Positions 33,505-46,161 are shown, counted from the first letter of the stretch. The stretch: 64,000 nt of DNA from Delphinus delphis (GCF_949987515.2 NC_082688.1:102155893-102219892); one strand, 5' to 3'. Notes: a model not told the origin generated them from the sequence alone. Made by a program: numbers and translations.

Positions 33505-33713
33505 TTTTTTTTTTTTTTTCGGTACACGGGCCTCTCACTGCCGTGGCCTCTCCCGTTGCGGAGCACAGGCTCCGGATGCGCAGGCTCAGCTGCCATGGCT
33601 CACGGGCCCAGCTGCTCCGCGGCATGTGGGATCCTCCCGGACTGGGGCACGAACCCGTGTCCCCTGCATCGGCAGGCGGACTCTCAACCACTGCGCCACC
33701 AGGGAAACCCCAA
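33505..33713 (-). mobile_element. Long CHR-2-like cetacean SINE in GNRH1 intron 1
   Basis: T-run, CGGTACACGGGCCTCTCACT, ending CCACCAGGGAAACCCC. Target duplication CCT(T)AGCTCTT. It lies about 80 bases downstream of the proposed exon 1 donor, sense relative to GNRH1. Confidence 0.93.
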
Positions 33714-33793
33714 CCCTAGCTCTTATAAAGTGCCCTATAGACAGACAATAGCATGCAGTCTACAAACAGTGCTAGAAATACAAAGCATTTTAC

Positions 33794-33845
33794 CTGTCTC
33801 AGAGCAGAGTCCCCCCAAATCCCAAGCTTCCTTTGGAGTGTGTTG
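33794..33845 (-). other. GNRH1: Candidate GNRH1 non-coding exon 1
   Basis: Inference. On the minus strand a TATA box (33881-33874) is followed after about 30 bases by a stretch ending TCTGAGACAG before donor GTAAAA (33793 downward). This gives a 5' UTR exon of about 50 bases, near the roughly 60 bases I recall for GNRH1 exon 1. The intron to exon 2 would be about 1.07 kb including a SINE. The start position is an estimate. Confidence 0.45.
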
Positions 33846-33873
33846 AATCTGACTTTTCATTTTTCTAGCTTCC

Positions 33874-33881
33874 TTTTTATA
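33874..33881 (-). promoter_or_regulatory. GNRH1: Candidate GNRH1 TATA box and proximal promoter
   Basis: Minus strand reads CATATAAAAAGGAAG. Upstream on the same strand (33885-34130 on plus) the sequence is AT-rich, with CAATTA/TAAT cores that could bind homeodomain proteins and a CACGTG E-box near 33934. Proximal GnRH promoters are known for clustered homeodomain sites. Assigned by position and composition only. Confidence 0.4.
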
Positions 33882-34424
33882 TGAAACTTTTCCAGGACGC
33901 TGAAATCTTCCCTGCTGGTTAATTGCACAGCACGTGGACTTTTATTTTATTTTTAATAGTAAATATTTTTTAAGCCTCACATAAAGCCCTTAATGCTGTA
34001 TGTAATTGGAACACCCACTGGTGTATCTGTTAAATTTACTTAAATCTTGGCCATTAAAACCTCAGCTAAGACTACTATAGCTGAGGCCACAATTCAAAGC
34101 AATTAAAATCTAGCTAGGTAGGATCCCCTTGAGGAAACTGACAGACATATCAAGACTTCAAGGAAAATAGCTGTCTTAGAATGTCATGTTAAATGCACAC
34201 ATAAAAACTTTCACGGAGGCGGCCATGCAATAATTGTAGAGGTTGAGTCAGGATGCCTGGGATCTGGTCTCAGCTCTTAGATTCCTCGTGTGTTAAAAGG
34301 AGCAATTTATAGGCAATAAGTGATTATTGGTACTATTCCAAGCCCATATAGGATCGCCAAAATAGATGGCGTGAGTTTGAAAATTCCCCAGTCTGCTACC
34401 CTCCAGGTTTCCTCCTTGACTTAT

Positions 34425-34985
34425 TTTTTATTTATTTAATTTATTTAGATTTTAAAATTGAAGTACAGTTGAGTTACAATGTTCTGTTAGTTTCAGGTGT
34501 ACAGCAAAGTGATTCTCTTTCACACACACACACACACACATGTGTAACTTATTTTTCAGGTCTTTTCCCTTATAGGCTATTACAAGATATTGAGTATAGT
34601 TCCCTGTGCTGTACAGTAGGACCTTGTTTATCTATTTTATATATAGTAGTGTGTATCTGCTAATCTCAGACTCCTAATTTATCCCTCCCCTCCCTTTTCC
34701 CTTTTGTAACTGTAAATTTGTTTTCCATGTCTGTGATTCTATTTCTGTTTTGTAAATAAGCTCATTTGTATCTTTTTTTTTTTTTTTTTTTTTTTAGATT
34801 CCACATATAAGCAGTATCATATGATGTTTGTCTTTCCCTGGCTTACTTCACTTAGTATGATCATCTCTAGGTCCATCCATGTTGCTGCAAATGGCATTAT
34901 TTCATTCTTTTTTATGGCTAATACTCCATCGTATATATATACCACATCTTCTTTCTTGAAAGCCTTATACAGCATCAGAAAGGTA
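34425..34985 (-). mobile_element. L1 3' end, with end of ORF2, upstream of GNRH1
   Basis: Reverse-strand L1 terminus: ATTGAAGTACAGTTGAGTTA, GTTCCCTGTGCTGTACAGTA, GGTCCATCCATGTTGCTGCA. The minus strand still reads [20 protein letters not shown], the C-terminus of L1 ORF2. Holds a CA repeat (about 34522-34540) and a long T-run (34771-34795). Confidence 0.9.
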
Positions 34986-35408
34986 AGGAGAAACATTGTA
35001 GTTAGCATCCGCTAAATGCAAAACCATCTAGAGTAGATTTAGGCCCATGTCAACTCATTTCAGTAGATACTTATTGAGTTAAAAGATGCAAATCCCTGTG
35101 CTAAAGGTCATGGGAGTACAAAGATGAGAAATAATCTGGCATGTGAATGAGACTAACCTGCTTCATTATTAGTCCTGCAAAGTGGACATCATGATCCAAA
35201 TTTTACAGAGATATGTTTCACCCCAGTAGTGAGCCCTCGGACGTTTTATTTACACAGTACAAGCATTTAAAAAAGAGAGAGATCCACTACTCTTTATTAC
35301 ATTTATTTGAATCCATGATTGTCTTTCCTAATTTACCCCTGGGCTGTAACTCATGATGGTCAAGGATCCCATCTTATTTAAACATCTGTTAATAAATCCC
35401 AGCATTTA

Positions 35409-35552
35409 GGGACTTCCCTTGTGGTCCAGTGGTTAAGACTCCATGCTGGGTTCGATCCCTGGTGAGGGAACTAGATCCCGCATGTGGCAAGGAAGATCCC
35501 GTGGGCCGCAGCTAAGACCCGGCGCAGCCAAATAAATAAATTAATAATTTAA
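35409..35552 (+). mobile_element. Short CHR-type SINE, slightly rearranged
   Basis: GGGACTTCCCTTGTGGTCCA head, CCGGCGCAGCCAAATAAATA tail; part of the middle is missing. Target duplication AAATCCC(C)AGCATTTA on both sides. Confidence 0.92.
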
Positions 35553-36229
35553 AAATCCCCAGCATTTAATCAGCATTCAATAAGTATAGATTGGAATGAA
35601 TGTGTGAATGAATGAATAAAAGGTAAGGACCTTTTAGCCAGATTAGACCTAATGTTTCCTCTACTTCTGCATCAAAGATACGTGTTGGTTTTTTTTCCCC
35701 AAAGGAAGTGGACTTTTAATTTTTAATACTTGTTTCTTAAATTACAGAAAATTTAAGTCTTTGCCGTCAGATCCCACTCCATAGAAAGTCTAGGGTGGCT
35801 TTAAACCAGTTTGATTTAAACCATTAAATTCTCTTCCCCTACTATTTTCAAGGTCTTAGTAAACGTCTCCCAGCACAATTGCACAGACGCTGTCCAAAGA
35901 TATGTTTTATCCGACACAGAATTAAACCTTCATGTACAGTTGGATGGAAGGCCTGTTACATTTGCTGAGCGGAAAAATGTTTAAAAGTAACTGAATATGT
36001 GTTCATTTTAGAGCCGGGATTGGCATTTCTCCTCGAGTAGGATGCTAAACCAGTCAGTTGTTGCCCAGTGTCCTGTGAAATAATTACATCTGCAAGGATC
36101 TTGGCATAAAGAGCAATATCGTTCCACCCAAATACACTCCTGCTTTGCCCAGCCACCTCTGTGGAGGTTGTCAGATCCTCTGAAGAGGATAAACTTTAAA
36201 GTATAATTGCCAATAGAGGGGGCATTAAA

Positions 36230-36345
36230 AAGTAGAACGTAAGTGATTGACTTTATCTCATTTAAATTATTTTATCTCATTTAGACACTGAATAATATAA
36301 GCGCCATTCTGACACGGAGGAGTGCAATCTTATCTCACTGTAAAG
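36230..36345 (-). promoter_or_regulatory. Candidate distal GnRH enhancer (GATA/AT-rich cluster)
   Basis: TTTATCTCATTTA occurs twice, at 36252-36264 and 36271-36283 (19-bp spacing), and TATCTCA again at 36331-36337. On the minus strand these are TGAGATAA GATA motifs around an AT-rich TTTAAATTATTTT core. The rodent GnRH neuron-specific enhancer lies about 1.6-1.9 kb upstream and uses GATA and homeodomain/Oct sites. Removing the L1 fragment and SINE inserted between here and the proposed start site puts this block at about -1.7 kb. Inference from motif and spacing. Confidence 0.3.
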
Positions 36346-36399
36346 GTAATGAGAGGCTAGTTTTCAACAAGAGTCCATTATGTTTGAACGATATTTGTT

Positions 36400-37950
36400 T
36401 AAATTGTCCAATTGATTTCATGTTTGCTGAAAGAGATATGCTTCTAACAGTGTTGCTTAAGCAGATGTGGTCTTTGGTTAGGAGTAATGAAAGCGGAGTT
36501 GAGACGTCTGACCCTTATTGTCATGTTAATCACTCATCTCTGGTTAAGCATCCCTGCATTTCTGGTAGCTTATTTCTATTAGTTGGTATTAAATCTTTGA
36601 AGAATGCTTTGAAATTTTTACATGAACACAGCCACATGGTCTGTGAATTCATCCAGTATGCTTCATGCCCTTGAAGCCTGCCTTAGCATTGTCCTAGATC
36701 TCAAGGGCACCAAATAGGATATCAAATAAATATGCAATTAATGGAATGTGGAGGTTTGGTGACAAATTTTGATCCTTTTCACAGTTCCAAGGATAGATCG
36801 ATTTACCAGGAAGCTGAATTTAGTTAATTGGGTTTAAATATTTGGATTTTATAGTTATACTTTTCCCCTAAATTTAGAAATTTCCCAAATTTTCAAGTAT
36901 GGCTTTAGAGGGAAAATGGCCCCATTTTTAGCATTAAAAAAACAAACCCTCAGAATTATTAAAATGTAACAATAATGGTTTAGTAATCTTGCTGAATGAC
37001 AGATGGAAACCTTCTTTGTCCTAATGTAAAATCTCAGCAGGAAGGACTCATGAACTCCTGCTGACATATCTAAAGTTGTGAAAGGGTTTTGGAGAATTTA
37101 ATCCTTGCATAAGCTACTTTATACCAAAAGTAATGTAACTGCTTTTAGAGTTGTACATTTTAAAGATGATAATACTTCCTTGGAGATTTAAAAAAATTCT
37201 AGGGCTTTTCATATATCAAAGATGATTTAAGGTTGACTTGCGGTAGATTTACTTCCAATTCATGAAATGAACAGTTGGAGAAAACACCCCAAGTCTCGAC
37301 TTATGATGGTAAACTTCATAAGAAAATGAATTTACAATATTTCCTACTAAAATGGCTTTGAAATTATAGTTAAAAGGCTAGACTATATTACAGCATATGT
37401 ATTGCTCTAAACAGTTACATGAGTTCTGAATTTTCTCAGTGTAGATAATTAGCTAATTTAGGTTTAAACCCTTTTCTAGCCCTTCCCCACCCCTCCTCCT
37501 CCAATTGTGTTTTTAACCTATGTGTACAGTCATGTTTCATTGCTCGGGTCAATGGAAGTTTTACTATTTTGAAACTTCCCTTCCTTCTTAAACTTCTTTC
37601 TTCTGGTTGTCAGGCTAGAACATTTTAGGGGCAATGTATCAATACGTAACCATCCTAATAAAAGCTAGCTGGTAATAATGTTCATCAGCTAAAGAGTAAC
37701 ACAAAAATTGAATTATTGGAAGACAGTATTTTCTTTCGTTAAGCATTAATGGAATGTCTTTGTGCTGTTAGAATGGTGGATTTTAAGAGGAGGGTCATAA
37801 AATAACCATGCTTAAAGAAATAACTTTAACGGCACTTCCTTCCTTTTCCACCCAGACCCTTGGGGCTGGTCTTCAACACATATTGAAGAAATGTAAGTAA
37901 ATTTGGAAAGTTCTGATTTTCAAAAGCAAGACAAGAAACTCCTTTTCAAC
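36400..37950. other. GNRH1-KCTD9 intergenic, repeat-poor
   Basis: AT-rich, repeat-poor, no coding potential beyond short chance frames. Low repeat content next to GNRH1 would fit retained regulatory sequence, but nothing specific can be named. Confidence 0.4.
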
Positions 37951-39763
37951 ATTTTACGTCGTTTATTAATGCAGTATACATTAGATCCAAAACCTGCATT
38001 TTCTAAGCATACCGTGTTTGGATCTTTCAGATTCTTCTGCAGTCTTAGGTTATGTCTACAGATGTACCCTTAAGTGGATGAACAACACATTCTATAATTA
38101 TTGAAAATATAGTACAGAGTGAAATGATTTAAATATAATTTAGGCACATATTGATTACGAAAATAGATATCTCTCAATACAATACTTCTCTGTCTTGGTA
38201 AAAATAATAAAGCAAAGAAAATAATTCATTTCTGAAGTTGCTTTCCTTCACCTGTAAAGGTCTGACCTCCTCCCACTATGCATATATACCCTTTACTGTT
38301 AAGGAAAGCTTTGCATATGTTTATATAGAAGAATAAGCTACGTAAATATTGAAGACATGTCATTCTCCCAAAGGAGACAAAGTGGTTTTTAATGATTCCT
38401 TGCCTCAAACCGATGAGTCTGCAGAATTCAGAACCCATATGGACACAGCTTAACATCCCTGCTCTTGGGGTAGACATAGGACACCGGTTACTGGTAAGGA
38501 AGTACAGGCCCTGCCCCTGCTGCTGCAGAGATAATGACTCAAAAAAGCCAGGCTAAAATTTATTAAAACAAAAGAAACCAGAAATATAAGAACCACAGGT
38601 GCTGACTTATTGGTATTACATCTTGGACCAGTCAAATGCCTTTATTTTCATTTAAGTTTGTTGATAGCTATAGTCAAACTGTCAGTTTAAAAGTCCTCAT
38701 TCCCCGTTGTAGGGTTTTGAGCTGCAATTATATTATGTTGACTTCTAAAAGATGAATTTACCATATTCATTCGTATTTTATAGCTGATCGCAGTGGATTG
38801 GGATTTAATACCTATTTATTTCCGAGCTGGCCCTGTTTAAACTATTTAGCATTTGAATTAAATGAACGTTAATTATGCACCTTGGTTTTTTTGGTTCAGA
38901 ACTATTTTCCTATGCTTGTTTTGACTCTACAGGAGGAAACCAGGCTAGCAGTGTAAATAGATAAAATTGCCTGGTCTGGCGTTGAGTGGAACTTGCTAAG
39001 AATGAAATCCTAAGGAATGCTCATTCAAAAGTTGTAGCTGTAAGTAAATCCTTCCTCCATTTGGAAAGTTCCACTGTTACTTAAGCTGACAATGATGGAC
39101 AACAATATCTCTTGCCTTCCACTCTGTCTCAATCAGTAACAGAGGATTTCTTTAATTTAGCTAATGTTTTGTTCTTAAAGAAAAAAAAATGAACCTGAAA
39201 GCCTTGGGGAGTCTGATCTCACCATATTCACACGGTGTGACAGGTATTTAAAGTAGGGGAGGCATCACTAAAGCTACTGATATTTATAAACCTGAACAAC
39301 CTTTTCAAAATTGTCATAAAGTTTAACAATTTAAATATCCATACTGCATCTAAAGATTCAATAAATATAATTGCATATGTTGTGCTTTTCATAAATTAAA
39401 ATCTTCAAATGCATTTCAAACCAAGATGGTATTTCCACATCATGCCTATTGAAAAGCAAATATAATAGATACTATTCCTGGTCACAAAGCCAGGCAAATC
39501 CCCCTAACTCCACTCAAAAGGCAGCAATCTAATCTAGCTTCCCTACATCTACTAAATGAGTGCTTCTCTGTTAAAATCAGAATGTGGAAAAAAAGTCACT
39601 TTTTCCCCTTATGCACCTCTGAGAACAAGCATAATCCTCTCCTTGTTTTTTTTTTTAATTCCCTTCCAGTGTTATTTCTTCCAGACAGCTGAGTGGGTGG
39701 AGAAAGAAAAGTGATACGGAGAGCATTTCTCGTCTTCAGCATCTTCCTCCATCCCCAGGATTC
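37950..39763 (-). other. KCTD9: KCTD9 3' UTR (probable), with candidate poly(A) signal at 37972-37977
   Basis: Sequence downstream of the KCTD9 stop is non-coding, AT-rich and nearly free of recognisable repeats. Minus-strand AATAAA occurs at 37972-37977, with nearer alternatives around 38558, 38641 and 38812. The farthest would give about 1.8 kb of 3' UTR. End chosen by eye. Confidence 0.45.
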
Positions 39764-39880
39764 TCATCTGACGCTTTGTGACATATGGAGTGGTGTCAGC
39801 ATCTCTTCAAAGATGGCGCCCTTCACGTTGGAACCCCTCAGGTTGGCTTCTTGAAGGTCACACCCAGACAGGTCGCAGTT
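39764..39880 (-). CDS. KCTD9: KCTD9 terminal coding exon with stop
   Basis: Acceptor TTGTCCTACAG; 38 codons plus TGA (39766-39764). Reads NCDLSGCDLQEANLRGSNVK, then GAIFEEMLTPLHMSQSVR. It caps the repeat domain and gives the authentic C-terminus. Confidence 0.95.
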   Translation of the reverse strand, partial: NCDLSGCDLQEANLRGSNVKGAIFEEMLTPLHMSQSVR

Positions 39881-42680
39881 CTGTAGGACAAAAACAATAT
39901 TCTTGGAAGTAACAGACAGATTTAAGGCCTCATCTGTTCCCTCTCAAAGTGATTCCTGGGGCATATTAGGAAAATGTTCCTGTACAATAAAACTCAAGTT
40001 ATTTCTGGAGAACTTCCAGAAATTTTAGAAGAAAGTCATATTTTCTTCTCTCTGTATTTACTCTCTCTAGTTGATGCTCAGGCTGACCACTGTCAATAGG
40101 TATAAACAAAAGTTAATGACGAAGCATGTCCCTTCTGTGTTTTAGGCATTTAAAATCCAGAATGGACTCCAATGGAGTAAAAAGTATCTAAACAATCCAT
40201 GAACAATAATAATGCAAGGCATGGGAGTGAGGGGGTGGGGGAGACTGTGTAAAAAAAAATCTGAGAGAAAGGGATTTCACTTCATTAAATTGCATAATAG
40301 ATTCTCCTTCAACCCTAACACTCTTAGAGCAAGGAATTACCTCTTTTTAACCCCCAAATTATTTGTACAGTTCAATGAGTTTTAATAAATGTATACAGCA
40401 GTGTAACCACCACCATAAGTGGGAACTGCTTTCAAATTTCCCTTGAGATCAGGGAGTGACAGATGAGACAGGGATTTTGGATAAGTCCTACATCCCTGGG
40501 GATGGTGGGGACAATGGTTAGAGAGAAGGGTGACTGCACATAACCTGTCAGCAGCTGCCCCAACAGTCAACCTGATTAGTCTTTGCAATCAGCTGGATAA
40601 AGAGAAGCTTTCTGCTGTTTAACCGCATTGACTACATGCTAACTCAAACCAAGGAAAAACAATCATCATCATAGGTGACAGTAACACATAATAAAAAACT
40701 AAATAATGGTGCTTATAATAGGTTTATACCTTCAGTCTTAGGCTGGTTCTTTTTGCCTTTAAGGTTAATGGGGCCTGCTACTACGCTGCTAAGACCTACC
40801 AAGAGAACAAGGCGAAAACATTTTAAAAAATCAACAGCAAGCTAAACGTTGACGCGCTAGTCTCTACAATCCAGTCTATGCCAGGTTTTCTTGTATCGGG
40901 CTGTACTGTTCAGTACGATAGTCCCAGCCACGTGTGGCAGCTTATGTTTAAATGAATAAAAATTAAATTCAATTAAAAAAATCCATCTCTCAGTGGCACT
41001 GGCCACATTTTAAAAGCTCAGGAGCCATAGGTGGCTGGTGGTTACTGGACTGACAGCAGGGTCACAGAACATGCCCACTGTCGCAGAAAGAGCTACCAGA
41101 GAGCGATGATACAGACCTATTAACAGCTCTGGAGTCTGCACGCTAAATCTGCCAATCAAGATGATACATACAAGACAATACTGACGAAAAAGGTGACTGG
41201 ACAGAATGAAAATCTCAGGTTGAGATTCAAAAAATATGATGCCGATTTAGAACAGGCTTCCCTGAACCTGATTTCAAACACAGATGTCATTTCAATTTCT
41301 CAAGTAGTTCAAGAAATAATCTGGCCCAATTAAATTCTGTTTGGAATTAAAATTTAAGGAAACCACAATCAACTGGATTAAAAAAGCATCTATCAAATGT
41401 ATCTACTTGAGGGAGACCCAAGGAAAAGAGGAGAAATGAAATCAGCTCAGACTGAATGCCAGATTGAGTCTTCAAATCTGAACCTGGCATCTGTAACTTA
41501 GGTAACCGGATCCTACTCTGGAATTCAAATTTGTTTAAACAAGCAATTGAAAGGAAAGCATCCCTTCAGCTGGGCTGGCATGTTACCTGGCAGTTTTGAC
41601 CAGCCAACTACTTTGTTTATGATCTCAATACATTTTGCAGGAGCTACTCAGTAATTCTAGATTAATAAAAACTCTTTCAACTTGCTGACTCACCTCCAAA
41701 TCAGTTCCTGCCAGAGTCGCTCCTCTGAGGTTACAGTTCTTCAACTTTGCATTTTTTAAGGTAGCAACTCTCAGGTTAATTCCTGTCATTTGACTTCCTT
41801 CCATATCCACACCTTTCAGATTAGCACCTAAAGGGAATACATTTTAGGCACAGTTGAACTTGAAAATATTTATAGTCATCCATCTTCAAAAGATGCAAGG
41901 TGACTTATAATAGAGGTGAATGATGACCTCTGGATCCTTTGTAAATGACTGAATTATAAATCTGTCTCTCAACCAACATACATATATAAAGAGTTCTTTG
42001 TTAACAATATGTTTGCTTACACTATGAATTAAGCATTCATGTTTTAGTCTGTATTTTTGATGGAGGAATTAAATTCGGTCTTATGATAATTAGCACTTTT
42101 AAATATGCCCTGGAAAGTTCATGGCAGTGAAGATAAGTACTGTGTCTTCTAAATATACAAATAAATGAATTGACCAGTTCATGGACACAACAAAGCAATA
42201 AGGAATTCATAAACAAAATATTATATCCAAAAATGACAAAAAACTGCCTGGCTATATGCAAACTGAATTTCTTAATTTTGGTCCGTGTAAGGCTATGCTG
42301 TTCTGTTTGAAAGTTTAAGATGTTGATACTTAATTCTCCAACTGAAGCCTCCTTAAACATTGGAGGCCACATTTCCCGAGTTCAGCATGTTGGTCACCAG
42401 GACTGAGACCAAGCAATGGCTTAATCCCTTTGCAAATTCTCTAAGTATAAGACAGAAGAAATCTACATCCCTATGGTTGTCATGTTTTAGCAGTAACAAT
42501 TGTTTTGCAGGGCTTTTTACTTACTTAACAGTGTGTTTTTACCTTAGAGAAGGTAATTATAGATAGAATCTCACCTTCTAAATTGGCTTTAAGACCAGAA
42601 GGATCTTCAAAATTGCACAGTTTCAGGGATGCTCCTTCTGCATTAGAACAGAGCATCTTGACTCCCTGGAGATTTGCACA
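39764..42680 (-). CDS. KCTD9: KCTD9, BTB/pentapeptide-repeat protein: last 3 coding exons
   Basis: KCTD9 has an N-terminal KHA-like region, a BTB (T1) domain and a C-terminal pentapeptide-repeat solenoid; it is thought to serve as a CUL3 ubiquitin-ligase adaptor (family knowledge). Seen: exons 42680-42575, 41827-41694 and 39880-39764, joining in frame to 118 residues plus TGA, roughly residues 272-389 of the 389-residue human protein. Repeats of the A(N/D)LxG type run throughout: CANLQG, ANLEGANLKG, CNLRGATLAGTDLE, CDLSGCDLQEANLRG. It ends MLTPLHMSQSVR, as in human. The BTB exons are upstream and not found before the right edge, because the next intron is filled by L1 DNA. Confidence 0.95.
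39881..41693. other. KCTD9 intron, no recognised element
   Basis: Unique AT-rich intron. The stretch 40860-41110 (GTACTGTTCAGTACGATAGT, GGTTACTGGACTGACAGCAG) looks like an old mammalian interspersed repeat I cannot name. Confidence 0.4.
41694..41827 (-). CDS. KCTD9: KCTD9 exon: pentapeptide repeats
   Basis: Acceptor TTCCCTTTAG, donor GTGAGT. After completing the split Gly codon it reads ANLKGVDMEGSQMTGINLRV and ends NLRGATLAGTDLE: 44 whole codons of A(N/D)LXX repeats forming a right-handed quadrilateral beta-helix. Confidence 0.95.
41828..42574. other. KCTD9 intron, nothing recognised
   Basis: Unique AT-rich sequence between two KCTD9 exons. A 111-codon minus-strand open frame here resembles no family. 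Confidence 0.4.
42575..42680 (-). CDS. KCTD9: KCTD9 exon: pentapeptide repeats
   Basis: Minus-strand acceptor TTTGCCAG, donor GTGAGA; 35 codons plus one base of a Gly codon. Begins CANLQGVKMLCSNAEGASLK and ends KANLE. It appears identical to remembered human KCTD9. Confidence 0.94.
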
Positions 42681-45084
42681 CTGGCAAAGGAAAAGAGAAA
42701 TGTCCACGTATTAAGGTTCAGAATTTTGTTTGGAATAGAAAAAATTAGCTCAAACAGTAAAAGAAAAAAAAAGGAGGGAAAAAAAAAATCTCAGTTTGAT
42801 ACACTTACAATCAATTAGTTTCTGTTTACAATAAAGACTTTTCCAATTGAACCCAATAAAAACTGAGAAATGCTTTTAAAAAATAGTTGTTTTAAAAAAA
42901 ACAAAAGGCAAATAAACAACAGCATTCCTGCTTTACATGAAACTTAAGAGTTTAGATAAAGAAGCTGAGGAGTCTGGACCATGACATCCCTATTTCTGTT
43001 TTTATAAACAGCCCAGGCCATGACAATGTGACAGTTGAAATGTCTGGGTGAAGAAACTTGTTAGGGGTATGGATTTTCTCCTTCCTTATTATTGTAGGAA
43101 TCAATCAATGAAATTCTTGATGCTCAATAATGCTACCACTACCTTCTTTTCAAAGGCCAGACTGCTAAGGCCAGTAATGAAAGGCATCATCTAGCTACAA
43201 ACACCACCAAGTTGTTTGTAGGGTCTTTCTGTACCAACCAGCAATGTTGTTGCTATACCACATTGTCAATCCTGAGTACCCAAGCCACAGTACAAGATAT
43301 AAAGAGGAAAAAGCCAGAAAATATATGTTAGAATTGTAAATTATGCTAGTTTGTCTCAGAGGATTCAATGCCATCAGATCTGAACTCTAACAACTACTAT
43401 CAGGCAGGAAGCTATCTGTAAAGGTGTTTTAAAAACTGTAAGGCACTACATAAATGATAACTGTAGTTATTATAAATTAGATCAGTGAAGAACTCTAAAA
43501 TCCAAAGGCTGATCAAGTTATGCGATAGCTATACCTAACAAGAAAAATCCTTGTTTCGTAAGTGTAATTTCATTCACCCTACAGTCAATTCTAGTGAAAG
43601 GGAGATAAGCTATAGGCCATTTCAAATCACAGATAACTGACGAACACATGTGCATTTCCATCTGTGCCTGCGCTTTAATACCAGGTAGTACAGAAGCTCA
43701 GACTGACAGGTAGGACGATGAAGACCTGGAAGGACCAACATAACTCAAAGACGACTGGATTTTATGTGCTTGAAAATATAACAGGACAGGAAGCTGACAA
43801 CTTGAAAATAAATGTCTCTGGTTCCCTATGTTATACTCCCAGGTAAAACAGATTGTAAGTATTATGAAAAGTTTCCAAGGTAATTATATAAGTACTGCTC
43901 TATACTCAAGGCTATGCTGTGGAATCTCAAAAAGAAACAAATATATAAGAAATTCAAGTTAAGTTTTCTGTCTCCAACCATAGAAAGCATTTCACCCACT
44001 ATTTATCTAATGGTAAAGCAGGTCACCAACACTGAGACCTCAGAATTCAGCTCCTAAGTAAACCAGCATTGCAACTGTAAGAACTGGGCTATTTACTATA
44101 TCAAGGGGCAATGGGTTTTGATGAAAGCAGTTAGGTTATTACTGTTTATTTAAAGTATGATAATGATATTAAGACTGTTTTTAAAAATGACCCTTATCTT
44201 TAAAAGATAAATAAAATAAATACAAGTGAAATTATGAGTTGCTGTAAAATAATCTTTGGAGAGGTACAGACAATACACGATTGTTTAAACACTGATATTG
44301 CTGAAGCTGAGGAATGGAGATATAAGGGGGATTCATTATACTAGCTCATTTTTGTTTATGTTTGACATTTTCCAAAGGAAAAAGTCATTTAAAAAAGACA
44401 TAAGGAAAAGAAAATACACGGCTTAGAGTCTAGTTCTAACACTGTTGGCAAACTAGGCTTTGGGGCTTGGGCAAGTCTCCAGGTTTCAGTTTCTTAGTCT
44501 GTAACATGGGGTCACACTCGACCATCAAGGTCCCTTCCAGCTCTTACCATACTATAAGTCTTGCACTGGGAATGTGCAATGGATTCATAACAGCTGGATT
44601 ATTATACCAGCTTTTACAAAGCAGACTAAAGTCAATAATGGCAGTTGGAGCACATGGAGGAAACACTCTAAAGGATGCTGACAGAACAGAGGGTGCAGGT
44701 CAGACATGGACCACGTAACTGTGATAACAGCTGAGGTCATCTTGGTCGACAGCAGAATTGGAGGGTTCCTATGGAAAGGTTTCACAGCCCATGAGGGAGG
44801 GATAAATTAGGAGAGAAGTTCAACAAGAGGGGTGGAACCATTAGGTGCATCTTGTGCTTAGAACACATCATATTTTGTGGACACTGCAATATGTACGGCC
44901 ATTCATCAGCAGTCATCTTCAAGTGCCAAAGACAATTAGCGATTAGTTTTGACTTTCACGGCCCACACACTCTGGGCAACAACTCCTCAACATGAGCCAT
45001 TTTTTATCAATAATTAAATTTGCAATTCTATAGCACTTCAGTATGTATCAGATAAAATTACATAGGCCATTGAGAGACCAGTAA
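42681..45084. other. KCTD9 intron before the L1 stack
   Basis: AT-rich unique sequence with a MIR-like piece near 44440-44540 (GTTTCAGTTTCTTAGTCTGT). The next upstream KCTD9 exon was looked for here on the minus strand and not found. Confidence 0.45.
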
Positions 45085-46161
45085 AAGGACCTTGAGCTCA
45101 CCTCCTCTCATGAGCACACCAAAATCACAACTGCTGAACAACCAGTGATAAAAAAGACTGAAACCTACCCCAAAAAAGATACTCTAAATCCAAAGACATA
45201 AGGAAGAAACTATGAGATGGCAGGAGTGGTGCACTCACAATATAATCAAATCCCATACCAACCAGGTGGGTGATGCACAAACTGGAGAACAGTTATATCA
45301 CAGAAGTTCTCCCACAGGAGTGACAGCTCTAAGTCCCACGCCAGGCTCTCCAGCTTAAAGGTCTGGCACCAGGAAGAGGAGCCCCCTGAGCATTTGGCTT
45401 TGAAGGCCAGCTTCCTGAGGAGCTCCACAGGACTGGGGGAAACAGAGACTCCACTCTTGAAGAGCACACACAAGATCTTGCATGCACTGGGACCCAGGGC
45501 AAAAGCAATGATTCCATAAGAGCCTGGGCCAGACCTAGCTGCTGGTCTTGGAGGGTCTCCTGGGGAGGTGGTGTGGGGGGCGACAGCTGTGGCTCTCTCT
45601 GGGGTCATAAAAGCTGGTGGTGGACATAGCAGGGATCTACGTGAACTCTGGCTGGAGGCAGACATTTTGGGTCCCTGGCACCAAGACCTGGCCCCAACCA
45701 ACAGCCTGTAGGCTCCAGTGCTGGGATGCCTCAGGCCAACCAACTAACAGCATGGAAACACAGCGCCACCTATCAGCAGACAGGCTGCCTAAAGACTTCC
45801 TGAGCCTACAGACACCTCTCGACATGCCCCCAGACACAGCCCTGCCTACCAGAGGGCCAAGAGCCAGCTCCACCCACCAGTGGGCAGGCACCAGCCCTTT
45901 CCGCTTGGTAGCCTGCACAAGCTTCTAGACAAAGCCTCACACTGCAGGGGGCAGACACTAGGAGCAAGAAAACTATGATCCTGCAGCACTGAGTATGCAA
46001 ACATAGGTCAGAAAGTACCCTAGGACCAGGCTGGCCCTTGGGTGATGAGAAAGGAGTGTGCTGCTGGGACACATAGGACAACCCCTACTGAGGGCCACTT
46101 CTCCAAGGTCAAGAAACATAAGCCACTGCATACATAAAAATAAAACAGTAACTTAAACAAA

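Noticed and set aside
45246..45928. Long open frames on both strands (165 and 103 codons)
   Set aside because: They lie in the L1-A 5' UTR, with GC-rich sequence shared with the L1-B 5' UTR. No independent protein similarity.
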